A stretch of DNA of 64,000 nt from Pseudochryseolinea flava (GTDB lineage Bacteria > Bacteroidota > Bacteroidia > Cytophagales > Cyclobacteriaceae): contig NZ_QMFY01000003.1 of NCBI RefSeq assembly GCF_003286915.1, forward strand, positions 372,001 to 436,000, read 5' to 3'. The notes under the pieces are model-generated. The model was not told the origin of the DNA, searched no databases, and saw nothing but the letters and a program-made list of their open reading frames with translations. Below are positions 1 through 8,441 of the stretch, piece after piece (the first letter of the stretch is position 1; every line of letters begins with the position of its first letter). Position numbers and translations under genes: made by a program.

Positions 1-125
1 AATAATAAATTATAAACTAAGTTGGCTGCACTGTCGCGATATGGATTATTCGCGTTCGCTGCTTTATTGGAGTTAAACAATCCCATAACTTTTACGCTTC
101 TACTAATGGTGTACTATTTTATTTT

Positions 126-674
126 CTATTCAAATGTGCCTAAGCATTTGTTGAATACAACGCCACGTCGACTAAATTTTATACGACACGTTTGTACGGA
201 ATCGTTATCTACGTCTTGCGTATCAACTTTTTTCAAAAAACATGGAATCATTCCATACACATCCAATTCGTAAAACATACGTGCTTGCCCTGCGAAACCC
301 TGATCACTTTTGTATTGAACTCTGTAGTCATCAACAATCCATTCTTTTACAACGCTCTCAGTGCCATGGAATGCGAAGGCCCAAGCAACAAAGTAAAGGA
401 CAAAAAACAGACACGCCATCGTTACCAACGCACTGACTATCCTTCGCCCTGGCTTGAGGTCAGCCGACAGATAGGCATAAGCACTACTTATTGCCAAAAA
501 CAAAAAAATTATCTGAAATCCCGCTATGCTGAATTGATATTTAAACAACAATGGTGTAAGGCAAATACTCGCGGCAATTAGAATGTAAAGATTATATCTC
601 CGAGGAAGATTGTATTCCAGTAGCGCGCCAAACAACGGGGCCAATAAAAAAGTAAAAATGTGGTCTCTCGCCAT
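126..674 (-). CDS. Hypothetical membrane protein (182 aa)
   Basis: I do not recognise the family. The protein has about four hydrophobic stretches in its first 110 residues, the last one rich in F, V, W and A, followed by a hydrophilic tail of about 75 residues with two cysteines (in MIPCFLKK and VQTCRIKF). This suggests an integral inner-membrane protein with a soluble C-terminal part. A GGAGG sequence lies about 13 bases before the ATG, rather far for a ribosome site, so the start is likely but not certain. The 125 bases to the left edge hold nothing I recognise, and the next gene to the right is 182 bases away, so it is probably a single-gene unit. Confidence 0.6.
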   Translation of the reverse strand: MARDHIFTFLLAPLFGALLEYNLPRRYNLYILIAASICLTPLLFKYQFSIAGFQIIFLFLAISSAYAYLSADLKPGRRIVSALVTMACLFFVLYFVAWAFAFHGTESVVKEWIVDDYRVQYKSDQGFAGQARMFYELDVYGMIPCFLKKVDTQDVDNDSVQTCRIKFSRRGVVFNKCLGTFE

Positions 675-856
675 GGATTTAAAATTACCTCCGTCGCCAG
701 ATTATAGAATCATGCTCCGGATATTGGGGTTGCTTGACAAATGTAACGAAATGTTAAATCAGGAGATGCAATAGCAGCGCCTTTTAGTCGACCACTAGAC
801 AAATTAAACCGATTACCTGACAAATGGGCGAATGCGAGGTTCGATAAATCGAACTA

Positions 857-1465
857 TCAATTCGCTACACTGTTACAGCGCATTTTTATCTTCGCATTCA
901 ACGCACGTATTTCATTCCGGTGAATTTCCCTCACCTGCTCAATGTTTAATGTTCCACCCAGTATGATCATCTCTTTATGATCAAACCTTTTCCCAAGGCG
1001 ATCGTCGAGCATTACGTTTTCCATACTCTGAGCGATACCAGTCTCTAGCAAAAAGTGATTGGGATGACCCGCTGTACAAATCACGATACCATACCGAACT
1101 GTTTTCATTTTCTCAGGCCTATCTTGATGGCCATAAGCATATCCAACGGCGTACACGCGATCGAACCAACCCTTTAATTTGGCTGGACAATCACTCCACC
1201 ACACCGGATATACAAAAATGATACAGTCGGCACGTTGAATCTTTGCATGCTCCTTAATCACATCCTCGGGCAACGCCAGCTGAATCTTCCCAAAGCCTTC
1301 ACGCTCATACTCCTGCTCAGTCATGTCAGTCTGAAAATCATTTGCATATAAGTCCGAGACTTCAATGTGCCACTGCTCCGCTGCAAGGGTTTGTTGCAAC
1401 TGCTGCAGGACATTAAAGGTGTAAGACTCTTTGCTCGGGTGACTGTAAATGATTAAGATGTTCAT
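857..1465 (-). CDS. NAD(P)H dehydrogenase (quinone), flavodoxin-like fold
   Basis: A 202-residue member of the Flavodoxin_2 family (NQO1, MdaB and KefF-like proteins). The first strand ILIIYSHPS (residues 3-11) leads into the FMN/FAD phosphate loop, and FVYPVWW (84-90) followed by KGWFDRV (98-104) is the hallmark flavin and quinone binding segment. Family members transfer two electrons from NAD(P)H to quinones or other acceptors in the cytosol, protecting against redox cycling. The length is typical. The ATG start puts the first beta strand right at the N-terminus, as expected. It stands alone, with an unrelated nuclease gene downstream, so the physiological substrate cannot be told. Confidence 0.85.
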   Translation of the reverse strand: MNILIIYSHPSKESYTFNVLQQLQQTLAAEQWHIEVSDLYANDFQTDMTEQEYEREGFGKIQLALPEDVIKEHAKIQRADCIIFVYPVWWSDCPAKLKGWFDRVYAVGYAYGHQDRPEKMKTVRYGIVICTAGHPNHFLLETGIAQSMENVMLDDRLGKRFDHKEMIILGGTLNIEQVREIHRNEIRALNAKIKMRCNSVAN

Positions 1466-1557
1466 CGGTGCCTGAAAAATATCTCAAAAAATATCGATTC
1501 TTACGAGATCATTCAAGAATCAGGTCAACGAAATTTATAGCGTTAACATCTACATGA

Positions 1558-2058
1558 TCAAGTTTTAGTAAGCATATCCAAATGCTTCAACAAAGTAGGA
1601 ATTCTATATTCACCACCCATACTTTTGACAAGGTCAGCCGCCTTTTCTTTATCGATACCAATCGATGTGATGTAGAGTGGATTTTTACTTTCGCCTCTGA
1701 ATACAAACGTTTTATTGTCCACGATTGTGGCAAAATTAGTTTTAGCAACGCCAATAACCGGCACTTTAACAGTCAGCGCTTGATAAAGATGTCCACCGAG
1801 TCCGAGTTTTCCTTCGTCGTCTAGAAAAACATATCCGTCAACAAGAATAGCTTGAACATTCCTGCAATCTATCTGTTTCAATAAACTTAGAATGCATGGC
1901 AATTCGCGTTTGTAGAATTCACCTGGCGTGTATTCCGCAATGCCTTCAAGAACTTCAGCATAGACCTGAAAATTATCTACCTGCGTCCATTGCTCGAATG
2001 CAAGGCAAATTGTTTTGGCTTTGTTACCGAAGTAGTACGTATCGAAAGCAAGTATCAT
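1558..2058 (-). CDS. Endonuclease V-family protein (short form)
   Basis: A 166-residue protein matching the endonuclease V (Nfi) core, which cuts DNA one base 3' of deoxyinosine. Visible catalytic candidates are D6 in AFDTYYF, E52 in YKRELP, D74 in ILVDGY and H159 near the C-terminus (TLLKHLD), in the same order as the known D-E-D-H residues. The block ending PVIGVAKTNF (100-109) and the final RIP segment are also family features. Known enzymes are about 210-230 residues; this one lacks the usual N-terminal extension before the first catalytic strand, and the loop after D74 lacks the usual HPR sequence. It may therefore be a divergent subfamily. The family call is good; activity is inferred. 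Confidence 0.75.
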   Translation of the reverse strand: MILAFDTYYFGNKAKTICLAFEQWTQVDNFQVYAEVLEGIAEYTPGEFYKRELPCILSLLKQIDCRNVQAILVDGYVFLDDEGKLGLGGHLYQALTVKVPVIGVAKTNFATIVDNKTFVFRGESKNPLYITSIGIDKEKAADLVKSMGGEYRIPTLLKHLDMLTKT

Positions 2059-2243
2059 CTAGTGTGCTATATCGAAATGAAGGTAGAACACAACCTTACG
2101 GTGTAATGAACATTACTTGAAGTCAAAGTCATGCGGGTATTTATTTTCAGCCTTTATATACATCTCCATGTCTTTAAATTGGAGTCGTTATATTTGTCGT
2201 CAGAAATGCATTCCCACATTTCGTTTCTTAAAGCAGAAGCATG

Positions 2244-2570
2244 TCACTTCTTCTTTTTTTTCATTGCTAATAATACCTCATCGAGTTGATTGAATTTGGT
2301 TTCCCACATCGACCTGAATTGACTCAACCATTTGTCAATCTCCTTCATCTTTTCAATTTCCAAAGAATAATAAATTTCTCTGCCTTGATGGTCCATCTTC
2401 AAAAGTTCGCATTCGGTCAATATTTTTATATGCTTTGACACGGCTTGCCTACTGGTGTGAAAATGTTCGGCAAGTGAATTCGGTGTCATGGCTTGCAGCG
2501 CGATAAGCGCAATGATGGCCCGCCTCGTCGGATCCGCAATAGCTTGAAAAACATCCCGTCTTGTATCCAT
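2244..2570 (-). CDS. ArsR-family winged-helix transcriptional regulator
   Basis: A 108-residue regulator. It opens with [20 protein letters not shown], the ArsR/SmtB first helices, followed by the helix-turn-helix [19 protein letters not shown] and a beta wing around [12 protein letters not shown]. No cysteine pair of the metal-sensing type is visible, so it resembles the SdpR-like or SRPBCC-associated subgroup. The start at 2570 is chosen because it places the canonical first helix at the N-terminus; an upstream in-frame ATG would add 28 residues unlike the family. It ends in a lysine-rich tail. An inverted repeat GCAAC-N6-GTTGC lies just upstream of the start (see 2580-2595). Confidence 0.85.
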   Translation of the reverse strand: MDTRRDVFQAIADPTRRAIIALIALQAMTPNSLAEHFHTSRQAVSKHIKILTECELLKMDHQGREIYYSLEIEKMKEIDKWLSQFRSMWETKFNQLDEVLLAMKKKKK

Positions 2571-2579
2571 AATACTTAC

Positions 2580-2595
2580 GCAACTGTATGGTTGC
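2580..2595. promoter_or_regulatory. Candidate ArsR operator (inverted repeat)
   Basis: GCAAC, six bases, GTTGC lies 10 bases upstream of the ArsR-family start codon. ArsR-type proteins commonly bind short imperfect palindromes over their own promoter, so autoregulation is a reasonable inference. The arms are only 5 bp, so chance occurrence is possible. Confidence 0.3.
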
Positions 2596-2746
2596 CAATA
2601 TAAAGGCAATAACCGTCTTCCTCTAATGTTTTCAGTAAAATATTCTATCAACATAATGCAATCGCGGGGAAGACAACTCTCGCACAGGATATGAACCGCA
2701 AAATTTTGAACTACACGTCATCGGCACGCACGTATACTTCGAATCC

Positions 2747-3322
2747 CTAGAATTCTGTCATCGAAATATTGACGCGGTCAATTGCTGCTATCTTGTCTGG
2801 ATCATCACTATACTTTCGTTTCAAAAACGCCACCACGTCAGCAAAATTCTCTGCATCGTATTGCTCCTTTTGTGATCGTAAGTGAACGATCCGAAACTCA
2901 AAAATATCCTCCGTCAACTCATCTAACCAACCGGGTTCAATAAATCCAATCGACCTGAAATCAATATTGAACGCTCTTTGATAGAATGCCTTTGCACGGT
3001 CATAATTTTTATCCACTTGCCACAAGTACTGCGCGTAAATAATATTCAAGATAGCATTGTCCGGAAATCTATCCAGCAAGCTTTTCCAAAATGCGAGCTC
3101 GTCTTCAAAATTAAACGCGCAGTAATAACCATTACTATGCGGACCTCGAACGCCAGCATTGATAACCTGAACGGTCTCGTTCTCAAGTTTTGATTCGTCT
3201 TTCACAAGCGCCAACACACGCGTCAAACTATGCTCTTCTATTAACGATTTTTTTAACCGTTTTGAAATATCAAAAAGCATATCGTCTTCACGATAAAACT
3301 GTAAGTAATAAAGCGTGCTCAT
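2747..3322 (-). CDS. Hypothetical protein with TPR-like segment
   Basis: A 191-residue soluble protein that I cannot assign to a family. The middle part (ILNIIYAQYLWQVDKNYDRAKAFYQRAFNIDF, split here as AQYLWQVDKNYDRAKAFYQ) reads like one tetratricopeptide helix pair. The rest is acidic and helical. The start MSTLYY at 3322 is preferred; an ATG five codons upstream is also in frame. There is no signal peptide or membrane segment. It is separated by about 180 bases from the ArsR gene and is followed upstream by a long gene-free stretch, so no operon partner suggests a function. Confidence 0.55.
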   Translation of the reverse strand: MSTLYYLQFYREDDMLFDISKRLKKSLIEEHSLTRVLALVKDESKLENETVQVINAGVRGPHSNGYYCAFNFEDELAFWKSLLDRFPDNAILNIIYAQYLWQVDKNYDRAKAFYQRAFNIDFRSIGFIEPGWLDELTEDIFEFRIVHLRSQKEQYDAENFADVVAFLKRKYSDDPDKIAAIDRVNISMTEF

Positions 3323-3337
3323 GTCAATTATGTACAC

Positions 3338-3847
3338 TATAGATGTACCTGTGCAAGGTAATTACTTCTTCTATTAATTGTCTGATAAATCTAACAAGGG
3401 GCACAAATTCCAATCATTCAAGTACGAAACCTCTCTCCTGTCGAAAGTATTCTGTAAAAGGATTCACCGAAATTGAAACACAGTGGATAAGCCTACTCCA
3501 GCCTAAACGCTGTGCGTTTAATTCTCAAGCTCCAAACCATCAGCTACTGGTGTCCGTAGAAAGCTTTTTCAAAAAGACCCCAAGCCGGATCGCACTTTAC
3601 TCCTATCAACTTTTTGAATGTTCTACTGAGTCGCTCTGATTAGTTCGTGCATCATCCTCTTCTTACTTTTCTTTTTGCTTCCCCAAATAGAAAAGTAACA
3701 AAAGAAAAAGGGGAGACTTAAACATGCTTCCCATCGCACATGCCGGAACTCCCCCGCGTTTAAGTTGGGCCACCGCTCGCACGCTCTATTAAAATTGTTT
3801 TTTCAACATCCTTTTTTTTAAGCACATCAAAAACGATCGATTAGTGA
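3338..3847. other. Gene-free stretch holding a dispersed repeat
   Basis: No convincing gene. A 98-codon open frame on the plus strand has composition unlike neighbouring proteins and no recognisable motif. The right half contains the two-hairpin repeat described at 3655-3772. The last 60 bases before the lgt stop codon are AT-rich. Confidence 0.6.
3655..3772. repeat. Dispersed two-hairpin repeat, copy 1
   Basis: This stretch is closely matched by a second copy at about 22148-22262. Both contain a pyrimidine-rich arm with TTTTGCTTCCCC, an A-rich return arm ending in GGGG, then ACTTAAAC, a variable CATGCCGG-containing loop, and GTTTAAGTTGGG. In copy 1, TACTTTTC pairs with GAAAAGTA, and ACTTAAAC pairs perfectly with GTTTAAGT, giving two consecutive hairpins. 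Both copies are in the same orientation in gene-free DNA. The function is unknown; an imperfect mobile miniature repeat or structured RNA remnant would fit. Confidence 0.75.
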
Positions 3848-4675
3848 TTAGAAACGCGAGTTATTTTCAAAACGAAAAATCCCTCGGACGCAAGTAACCA
3901 TCAGCACGATCCCGCCAAGGATCAATGGAATACTGAGCAGCTGCCCCATGTTCAGCAAGAGATTTTGCTCAAACGACACTTGATCTTCTTTCAAAAATTC
4001 TATTAAGAAACGCTCTATGAACAATAGCGTGATACCAAGCCCTGCAATGAATCCATTGTGTTCGTAAAATTTCTTGGATCGCCATAGCATATATAACACA
4101 CCGCTAATACCGAGATAACATATTGCCTCATACAACTGCACCGGATGTCGCGGCACTGTATCAATTCTTGTAAATATGAAAGCCCAAGGCAAATTTGTAG
4201 GTATCCCTACTATTTCGGAATTCATTAAGTTACCCAAACGGATAATACCAAGCGCCGGTCCAGCGATCACGATGCGATCCAAAAGCCACCAATAGTTCTT
4301 CTTGAATTTCCTTCCGTAAATGCCAAGCGCAACGAGTGCTCCAGCAATTCCGCCATGACTTGCAAGTCCTAAGAAACCTGTGAACTCAAATTCTGGCTCA
4401 AGTTTAAATGGAAGGATCTCAATGGGATTGTTCCAATAGTATATCGGGTCATAAAACAATATATGGCCCAGCCGCGCGCCAACAATTACACACAGCACGA
4501 CATACGTTGTTAGACTGTCAAGCTCAACCAGCGGTGTTCCTTCCGACTTGTAAATCCTTGTTAGGATTTTGTAGGCTAAGAACATGCCTGCGATCCAACT
4601 CACACCATACCACCTGAGCAACGGAAATCCATCGACGACTTCCGGGGTGATATTCCAAGTGATGTAGGAAATCAT
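3848..4675 (-). CDS. lgt: Prolipoprotein diacylglyceryl transferase
   Basis: A 275-residue polytopic inner-membrane enzyme that moves the diacylglyceryl group of phosphatidylglycerol onto the lipobox cysteine of prelipoproteins, the first step in lipoprotein maturation. The family signature is clear: GARLGH (66-71), SHGG (106-109, with the catalytic histidine at 107), R146 and N149 in IIRLGNLMNSE, and HPVQLYEA (177-184). About seven hydrophobic helices are visible. Its ATG overlaps the stop of the preceding 62-codon gene as ATGA, so it is probably translationally coupled in an operon with the sigma factor upstream. Many lipoproteins in this window would be substrates. Confidence 0.96.
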   Translation of the reverse strand: MISYITWNITPEVVDGFPLLRWYGVSWIAGMFLAYKILTRIYKSEGTPLVELDSLTTYVVLCVIVGARLGHILFYDPIYYWNNPIEILPFKLEPEFEFTGFLGLASHGGIAGALVALGIYGRKFKKNYWWLLDRIVIAGPALGIIRLGNLMNSEIVGIPTNLPWAFIFTRIDTVPRHPVQLYEAICYLGISGVLYMLWRSKKFYEHNGFIAGLGITLLFIERFLIEFLKEDQVSFEQNLLLNMGQLLSIPLILGGIVLMVTCVRGIFRFENNSRF

Positions 4676-4860
4676 CCGCCGTGACTACAACACGTTAAGC
4701 ACACAAACACTAACGTGTACAGTAGAACTCTATTTGTCTTGCTCACCACAACAGATTCGGATTCGCCAAGCATCGCGAGCAATTCGTTTCGATCAATGTG
4801 GGCCATCGAATTTATCACTTGAAATTTCCGCCATGCGGGCTTAAGGTCATGTAATTTCAT
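4672..4860 (-). CDS. Short membrane protein coupled to ECF sigma factor
   Basis: A 62-residue protein with an acidic/basic N-terminal helix (LHDLKPAWRKFQVINSM, then RNELLAML) and one C-terminal membrane stretch (RVLLYTLVFVCLTCC). Its start overlaps the end of the sigma factor gene by 14 bases and its stop overlaps the lgt start by ATGA. In Bacteroidota, ECF sigma factors are often followed by longer membrane proteins with such N-termini that act as anti-sigma factors or partners. This one ends right after the membrane segment and may be a truncated or minimal version. Function is inferred from position only. Confidence 0.6.
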   Translation of the reverse strand: MKLHDLKPAWRKFQVINSMAHIDRNELLAMLGESESVVVSKTNRVLLYTLVFVCLTCCSHGG

Positions 4861-5398
4861 GATCGTGAATTTTAAATCTTGATTTGAGTTCGGCCTTGAT
4901 GCGATTAAATCTTGTACTCACGTTCGTCGCCGTGATATTCAAAATTGTAGCGATCTCCTTATTCTTGTAACCTTCCAGATAAAGAATAACAACAGCTTTA
5001 TCTACATCTTTTAACGACTGTAGTACTACGTGCAGAATCTCCGTATCATCATCTGCCATCGCATTACTGAGATGTGATTCAGCACTGCTCAATGCTTCCG
5101 AGACAATCTTCCGCTTATCGTTTCTAACTTTGTTGAGAATTGTATTGAGGCTCACCCGGTATATCCAGGTGCCGATCTCCGACTCGCCGCGAAAGGCATC
5201 AAATGATCGCCATAACTGCAACACGATATCCTGGAAAACATCCTTCTGATCCTCAACGCTCGCATAATACGCACGGCAAAGGCTCTTCATGATACCCTGG
5301 TTAGATTCTACTATCCGAATAAAATTGCTTTTATGCAGTTCCAATTGGCTACGCTGCTTATTTAAAACTATTAGTAACCAAAATCCATGAATTGTCAC
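4847..5398 (-). CDS. ECF-type RNA polymerase sigma factor
   Basis: A 183-residue sigma-70 family factor without regions 1 and 3. Region 2 is seen in YYASVEDQKDVFQDIVLQLW and RSFDAFRGESEIGTWIYRVS (promoter -10 recognition and melting), and region 4 in VVILYLEGYKNKEIATIL with NITATNVSTRFNRIK forming the helix-turn-helix for -35 recognition. The N-terminal 30 residues are hydrophobic and basic and may lie outside the true start. It is followed by an overlapping short membrane protein and lgt, suggesting a membrane-regulated unit. The target regulon is not evident. Confidence 0.88.
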   Translation of the reverse strand: MTIHGFWLLIVLNKQRSQLELHKSNFIRIVESNQGIMKSLCRAYYASVEDQKDVFQDIVLQLWRSFDAFRGESEIGTWIYRVSLNTILNKVRNDKRKIVSEALSSAESHLSNAMADDDTEILHVVLQSLKDVDKAVVILYLEGYKNKEIATILNITATNVSTRFNRIKAELKSRFKIHDHEIT

Positions 5399-5444
5399 AA
5401 GTCCAGGGAAATATTTTATAAATCAAGCCAATCCCCTTTCACCG

Positions 5445-7346
5445 TTAATATTTTGCAGTAACATTAAATCCGACACCCATTGGAAATTTCTTCCAACGGC
5501 CTTGACTCGCTTTGCGATAATAGGTGCCCTTGTTGATAAAACCCGATGAAAACACAATACCTGCATTGCGATCTCCCTCCACCCATTCTAACCCGATAAA
5601 AAAATCTCCCGTAACCACGATATTATATTTCAGCAAGTCAACATTCATCTTCCCTGTTTCCCCTTTCACTTTTATAAAAATATTCTCACGAAGCATATTC
5701 CTCCCTGGAAGGCCATTCACGACTTCATATACATTCACTCTAAACATCGCCGAGTCTTCGGTGTTGTAAGAAATATTAAAGCTAAAGGCGTCGAGATAGG
5801 TTGGACTCTTTTTAACCTTAATTCTGATGGCGATCTCACTTCCTAAATCGCCTGAGGCAAACTTTCCACCAAAGAATTTCGAGTCGGTCGTGTTTCCCAA
5901 TATTTTGGTCGTCAGCTTTTTTTCAGTAACAACGACCTCGTTCAGTTCAACATCGCGCTGTTGAAGTTGAATATCTATACGTGTCTTCAGCTTTTTAAAA
6001 ATGTCGTCTAGCAGAATCAACGTTGGTTCGTATCCTATCATCGACACTTTAATCGTATCATTCACATTTGATTCCAAGAAGGGTATTTCAAATTCACCAC
6101 TGCTATTGGATGTCGTCCCAATTTCTCTATTCAAAATACCAATATTCGCATATGCCAGTGGTGCATTCGATTTGTTATCGCGTATCGTTCCAATGAATCG
6201 AAGAGTCATTTTCGTTTCCGCTCTCGAAGTAGTCACCTGTGGTGGAGAAAATTGATGTGCGACGCCATCCTTTGGAATATTTTCGAAAAACACGTTTTCA
6301 CCTTTCAGTTTATCAAGGAAGAAATTTGTTGCCAGCGTTTGGATAACAGCATACGGCGTCTTGCTTCGATCTTCAGACAACACAACGCTCAGACTCGAAA
6401 AATCTTCATGCGTGGCGTTGTCAATTTTAACATATGTTTTATCACCACGTATATCGTCCACCAAATTATAGATAGAGTCCGGCAATGTTTCCAAGGTTGA
6501 TATATCACTATCCAAATAAAGAAACGGAGCTTGAATAGATTGTGGCGTAAAATAATCGGCGGTTCTAAATTCATTGAGCGCACTACTTTCCGCTGCATCT
6601 GCATAGGAGAATTGTTCTGACCCATCCAATGAAACAATCGCTTTAAATTTACTAGAATCTTTCATCGCCAAGATTGTCGCTGCCAGTCCACCCCAGCTGT
6701 AGCCGACCAAACCAATTTGGTCCGACGCAATATGCGCGTTGGTTAGATATTCAATTACGTATTCAGCGTCTTTAACTTGTTCCATGATATCTTCCTGTTG
6801 CATCGTCATGTTTCCAGGATATCTGCCGATGGAACTCACCGAGGCGACAATGAACCCTTTCTTTGCCAATAATTCTAGTAGCAAATAATTTTCGTAGCTC
6901 ATGCCATTAAATCCGGCAAAGTAGACAATCAATGGAAATGGTATATCTACGCGCGGGGCATTTAGGTAGCTTGTGGTATTTACGCTTTTCAAAATATCAT
7001 GATCTGAACAGTTCAAACTCCCGCAGATATATTGTAGCATCTCCTCAGTGAGTCCCTGATATATTTTGGTATCGTCAAAGTATTTACACCTTTCTTCAAG
7101 CAACGATATCAAATTCGAAAAAGAAACTATGCTATCGGTTGGTAAAACGTCAGCAGGATACCAAAGGTCAATTTCAATCGGTCGATAGTGCAGCTTATGA
7201 GATGATGTTGTACTTGGCTTATACTGGCGACTGGAATCATGAGCGCTAATTACTTTAAAGCCAACTTTGAACTCGTGCTCCTGGGCGATTGCGCCAAACG
7301 AAGACAGCAGAGCTACCCCAACAATGAGTAAAATTTTATCCAACAC
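5445..7346 (-). CDS. Secreted alpha/beta hydrolase fused to CarboxypepD-regulatory domain
   Basis: A 633-residue exported protein with a signal peptide (first 21 residues, ending AIAQ). Residues about 30-340 form an alpha/beta hydrolase of the dienelactone/PAF-acetylhydrolase type, with the nucleophile elbow GLVGYSWGG placing Ser217 as nucleophile, an acidic loop around YLDSD, and a late histidine in NATHEDF. Residues about 385-460 form a carboxypeptidase-regulatory-like beta domain (FIGTIRDNKSNAPLAYANI), and the C-terminal 150 residues form a further beta domain found behind such domains in Bacteroidota. The fusion of enzyme and surface-type domains suggests action at the periplasm or cell surface on an ester or amide substrate. 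The substrate is unknown. Confidence 0.8.
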   Translation of the reverse strand: MLDKILLIVGVALLSSFGAIAQEHEFKVGFKVISAHDSSRQYKPSTTSSHKLHYRPIEIDLWYPADVLPTDSIVSFSNLISLLEERCKYFDDTKIYQGLTEEMLQYICGSLNCSDHDILKSVNTTSYLNAPRVDIPFPLIVYFAGFNGMSYENYLLLELLAKKGFIVASVSSIGRYPGNMTMQQEDIMEQVKDAEYVIEYLTNAHIASDQIGLVGYSWGGLAATILAMKDSSKFKAIVSLDGSEQFSYADAAESSALNEFRTADYFTPQSIQAPFLYLDSDISTLETLPDSIYNLVDDIRGDKTYVKIDNATHEDFSSLSVVLSEDRSKTPYAVIQTLATNFFLDKLKGENVFFENIPKDGVAHQFSPPQVTTSRAETKMTLRFIGTIRDNKSNAPLAYANIGILNREIGTTSNSSGEFEIPFLESNVNDTIKVSMIGYEPTLILLDDIFKKLKTRIDIQLQQRDVELNEVVVTEKKLTTKILGNTTDSKFFGGKFASGDLGSEIAIRIKVKKSPTYLDAFSFNISYNTEDSAMFRVNVYEVVNGLPGRNMLRENIFIKVKGETGKMNVDLLKYNIVVTGDFFIGLEWVEGDRNAGIVFSSGFINKGTYYRKASQGRWKKFPMGVGFNVTAKY

Positions 7347-7471
7347 AAAAGATAGATGTTACACTACGATGAACTATAATACTGAGATGATTGCGTAGTG
7401 ACTTTAGTTTTACCGAGTGCGCGTTTATTGCCGTGTTAACAAGATAAAGCGATCTCAAAAATGGTTGGTTT

Positions 7472-7774
7472 TCATTCAGGTCGGCGCGAGAAATTAGTCG
7501 AGGAATTTCCATCAGTCGCTCTTAATTCAGAAGCCCTTGGAGGGCTGACGTATTCGATCAAATCTCTTCTACATGCACCGAACTTCTGAAAATTTCTTTG
7601 CGCTGCCCGAAGAGACACGCCGTTAGCCCATCCTTCGGTGTCTGGATCAGCACTCTGAAACGGGTCATCTTCCCAGTAACAGATTTCACAAATTTCCAAC
7701 GTCCCTGGTTTTTCAGACAGGGTCTTATAGCCGCAACACGGACAAACAGATCTTTCAGACTGGTTTTCAACCAC
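7472..7774 (-). CDS. CPCC-family cysteine-rich protein
   Basis: A 100-residue protein with the CPCCG motif near its N-terminus, a following EICEICYWEDD segment and DPDTEGWANGVSLRAAQRNF. This pattern matches the small Cys_rich_CPCC family, where the CPCC and CxxC pairs probably bind zinc. Family members are often found beside polymorphic toxin immunity genes and in variable islands. The likely start is a GTG at 7774, since no ATG fits the frame. It is the most distal member of the same-strand series of small genes downstream of the tyrosine recombinase at 14618-15733. Confidence 0.75.
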   Translation of the reverse strand: MVENQSERSVCPCCGYKTLSEKPGTLEICEICYWEDDPFQSADPDTEGWANGVSLRAAQRNFQKFGACRRDLIEYVSPPRASELRATDGNSSTNFSRRPE

Positions 7775-7889
7775 GAATTCTAACGCTAAATTTTACATCC
7801 ATTCTACACACAATCGATTTTAACGCGCCCATGTCATTCATATCATGCGCCAACAAATTGTGACAGGTGCTCATAAAGATAAAGAAAAC

Positions 7890-8237
7890 TTATCGACGTC
7901 TTTCTTGCCAGGTTATACCGCGGCTTCTCAATTCGTGTTGAATCTTCTCAATGTCCTTTTGGCTTGACGAAACTTGATAATAACCGTCCACATACGTGAT
8001 TGTATAGCGCCCTATTTGCCCGTCAAATATCACAAGTCCACCAAAATCATATGGTTGTTGACAAAGTTCATCCGTTGTCTTGTAACGCTTGAACCACGAT
8101 TCATCTACAAATCCTTCCCGTCCATACCCCGTATCACCAAGCTCCATAATCTCCACTTTTTCAGTACCGAAGCATGAGAGTAGTACTTTAAAGGGAATAT
8201 CCGCTATTGTGATCTCAGCCATATTTTTATCTTTCAT
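7890..8237 (-). CDS. Hypothetical small protein
   Basis: A 115-residue acidic protein without a recognised family. It has an alternating beta pattern (ITIADIPFKVLLSCFG, KVEIMELGDTG, GRYTITYVDGYYQVSSS) and ends with a charged helix (KDIEKIQHELRSRG). No signal peptide or membrane helix is present. An internal ATG five codons in (MAEITIADI) is an equally likely start. It sits in the accessory series of small minus-strand genes and is preceded by an inverted-repeat spacer at about 8300-8380. An immunity or adaptor role is possible but not supported directly. Confidence 0.55.
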   Translation of the reverse strand: MKDKNMAEITIADIPFKVLLSCFGTEKVEIMELGDTGYGREGFVDESWFKRYKTTDELCQQPYDFGGLVIFDGQIGRYTITYVDGYYQVSSSQKDIEKIQHELRSRGITWQERRR

Positions 8238-8298
8238 CTATCGACAAGCGTGAAGAAATCAGTATACAAATCATCACCAGTTACAAACTGTAAATTAC

Positions 8299-8381
8299 GC
8301 ATAACCCATGCAATGACAAGTAATATCATTCTGCAGAGACTATGCGGTTTCTGTTTGACAAATCGCTCTTAATCGTTATGT
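8299..8381. other. Inverted-repeat spacer, attC-like (site 1)
   Basis: Between two small minus-strand genes, CATAAC at 8300-8305 is matched by GTTATG at 8375-8380, enclosing about 81 bases. Read on the coding strand this gives ACATAAC at one end and GGTTATGCGTAA at the other, resembling the R''/R' ends of integron attC sites. The arms are short, and one site alone would not be convincing; the support comes from comparable spacers at 9156-9266, 9716-9826 and 14489-14550. Confidence 0.35.
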
Positions 8382-8441
8382 CAATTTCATTTATACTTTG
8401 GAATTGATGGCAGGGTGAATGCTTCCGACACTGCCGATGTA

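Noticed and set aside
22-581. Plus-strand open frames of 60-130 codons
   Set aside because: They overlap the membrane protein gene on the opposite strand, have no family features and read like antisense shadows.
2725-2745. tRNA-like TTCGAATCC string
   Set aside because: No cloverleaf stems could be paired around it.
3343-3639. 98-codon plus-strand frame in gene-free DNA
   Set aside because: No ribosome site, composition unlike neighbours and no recognisable motif; the region is better explained as intergenic.
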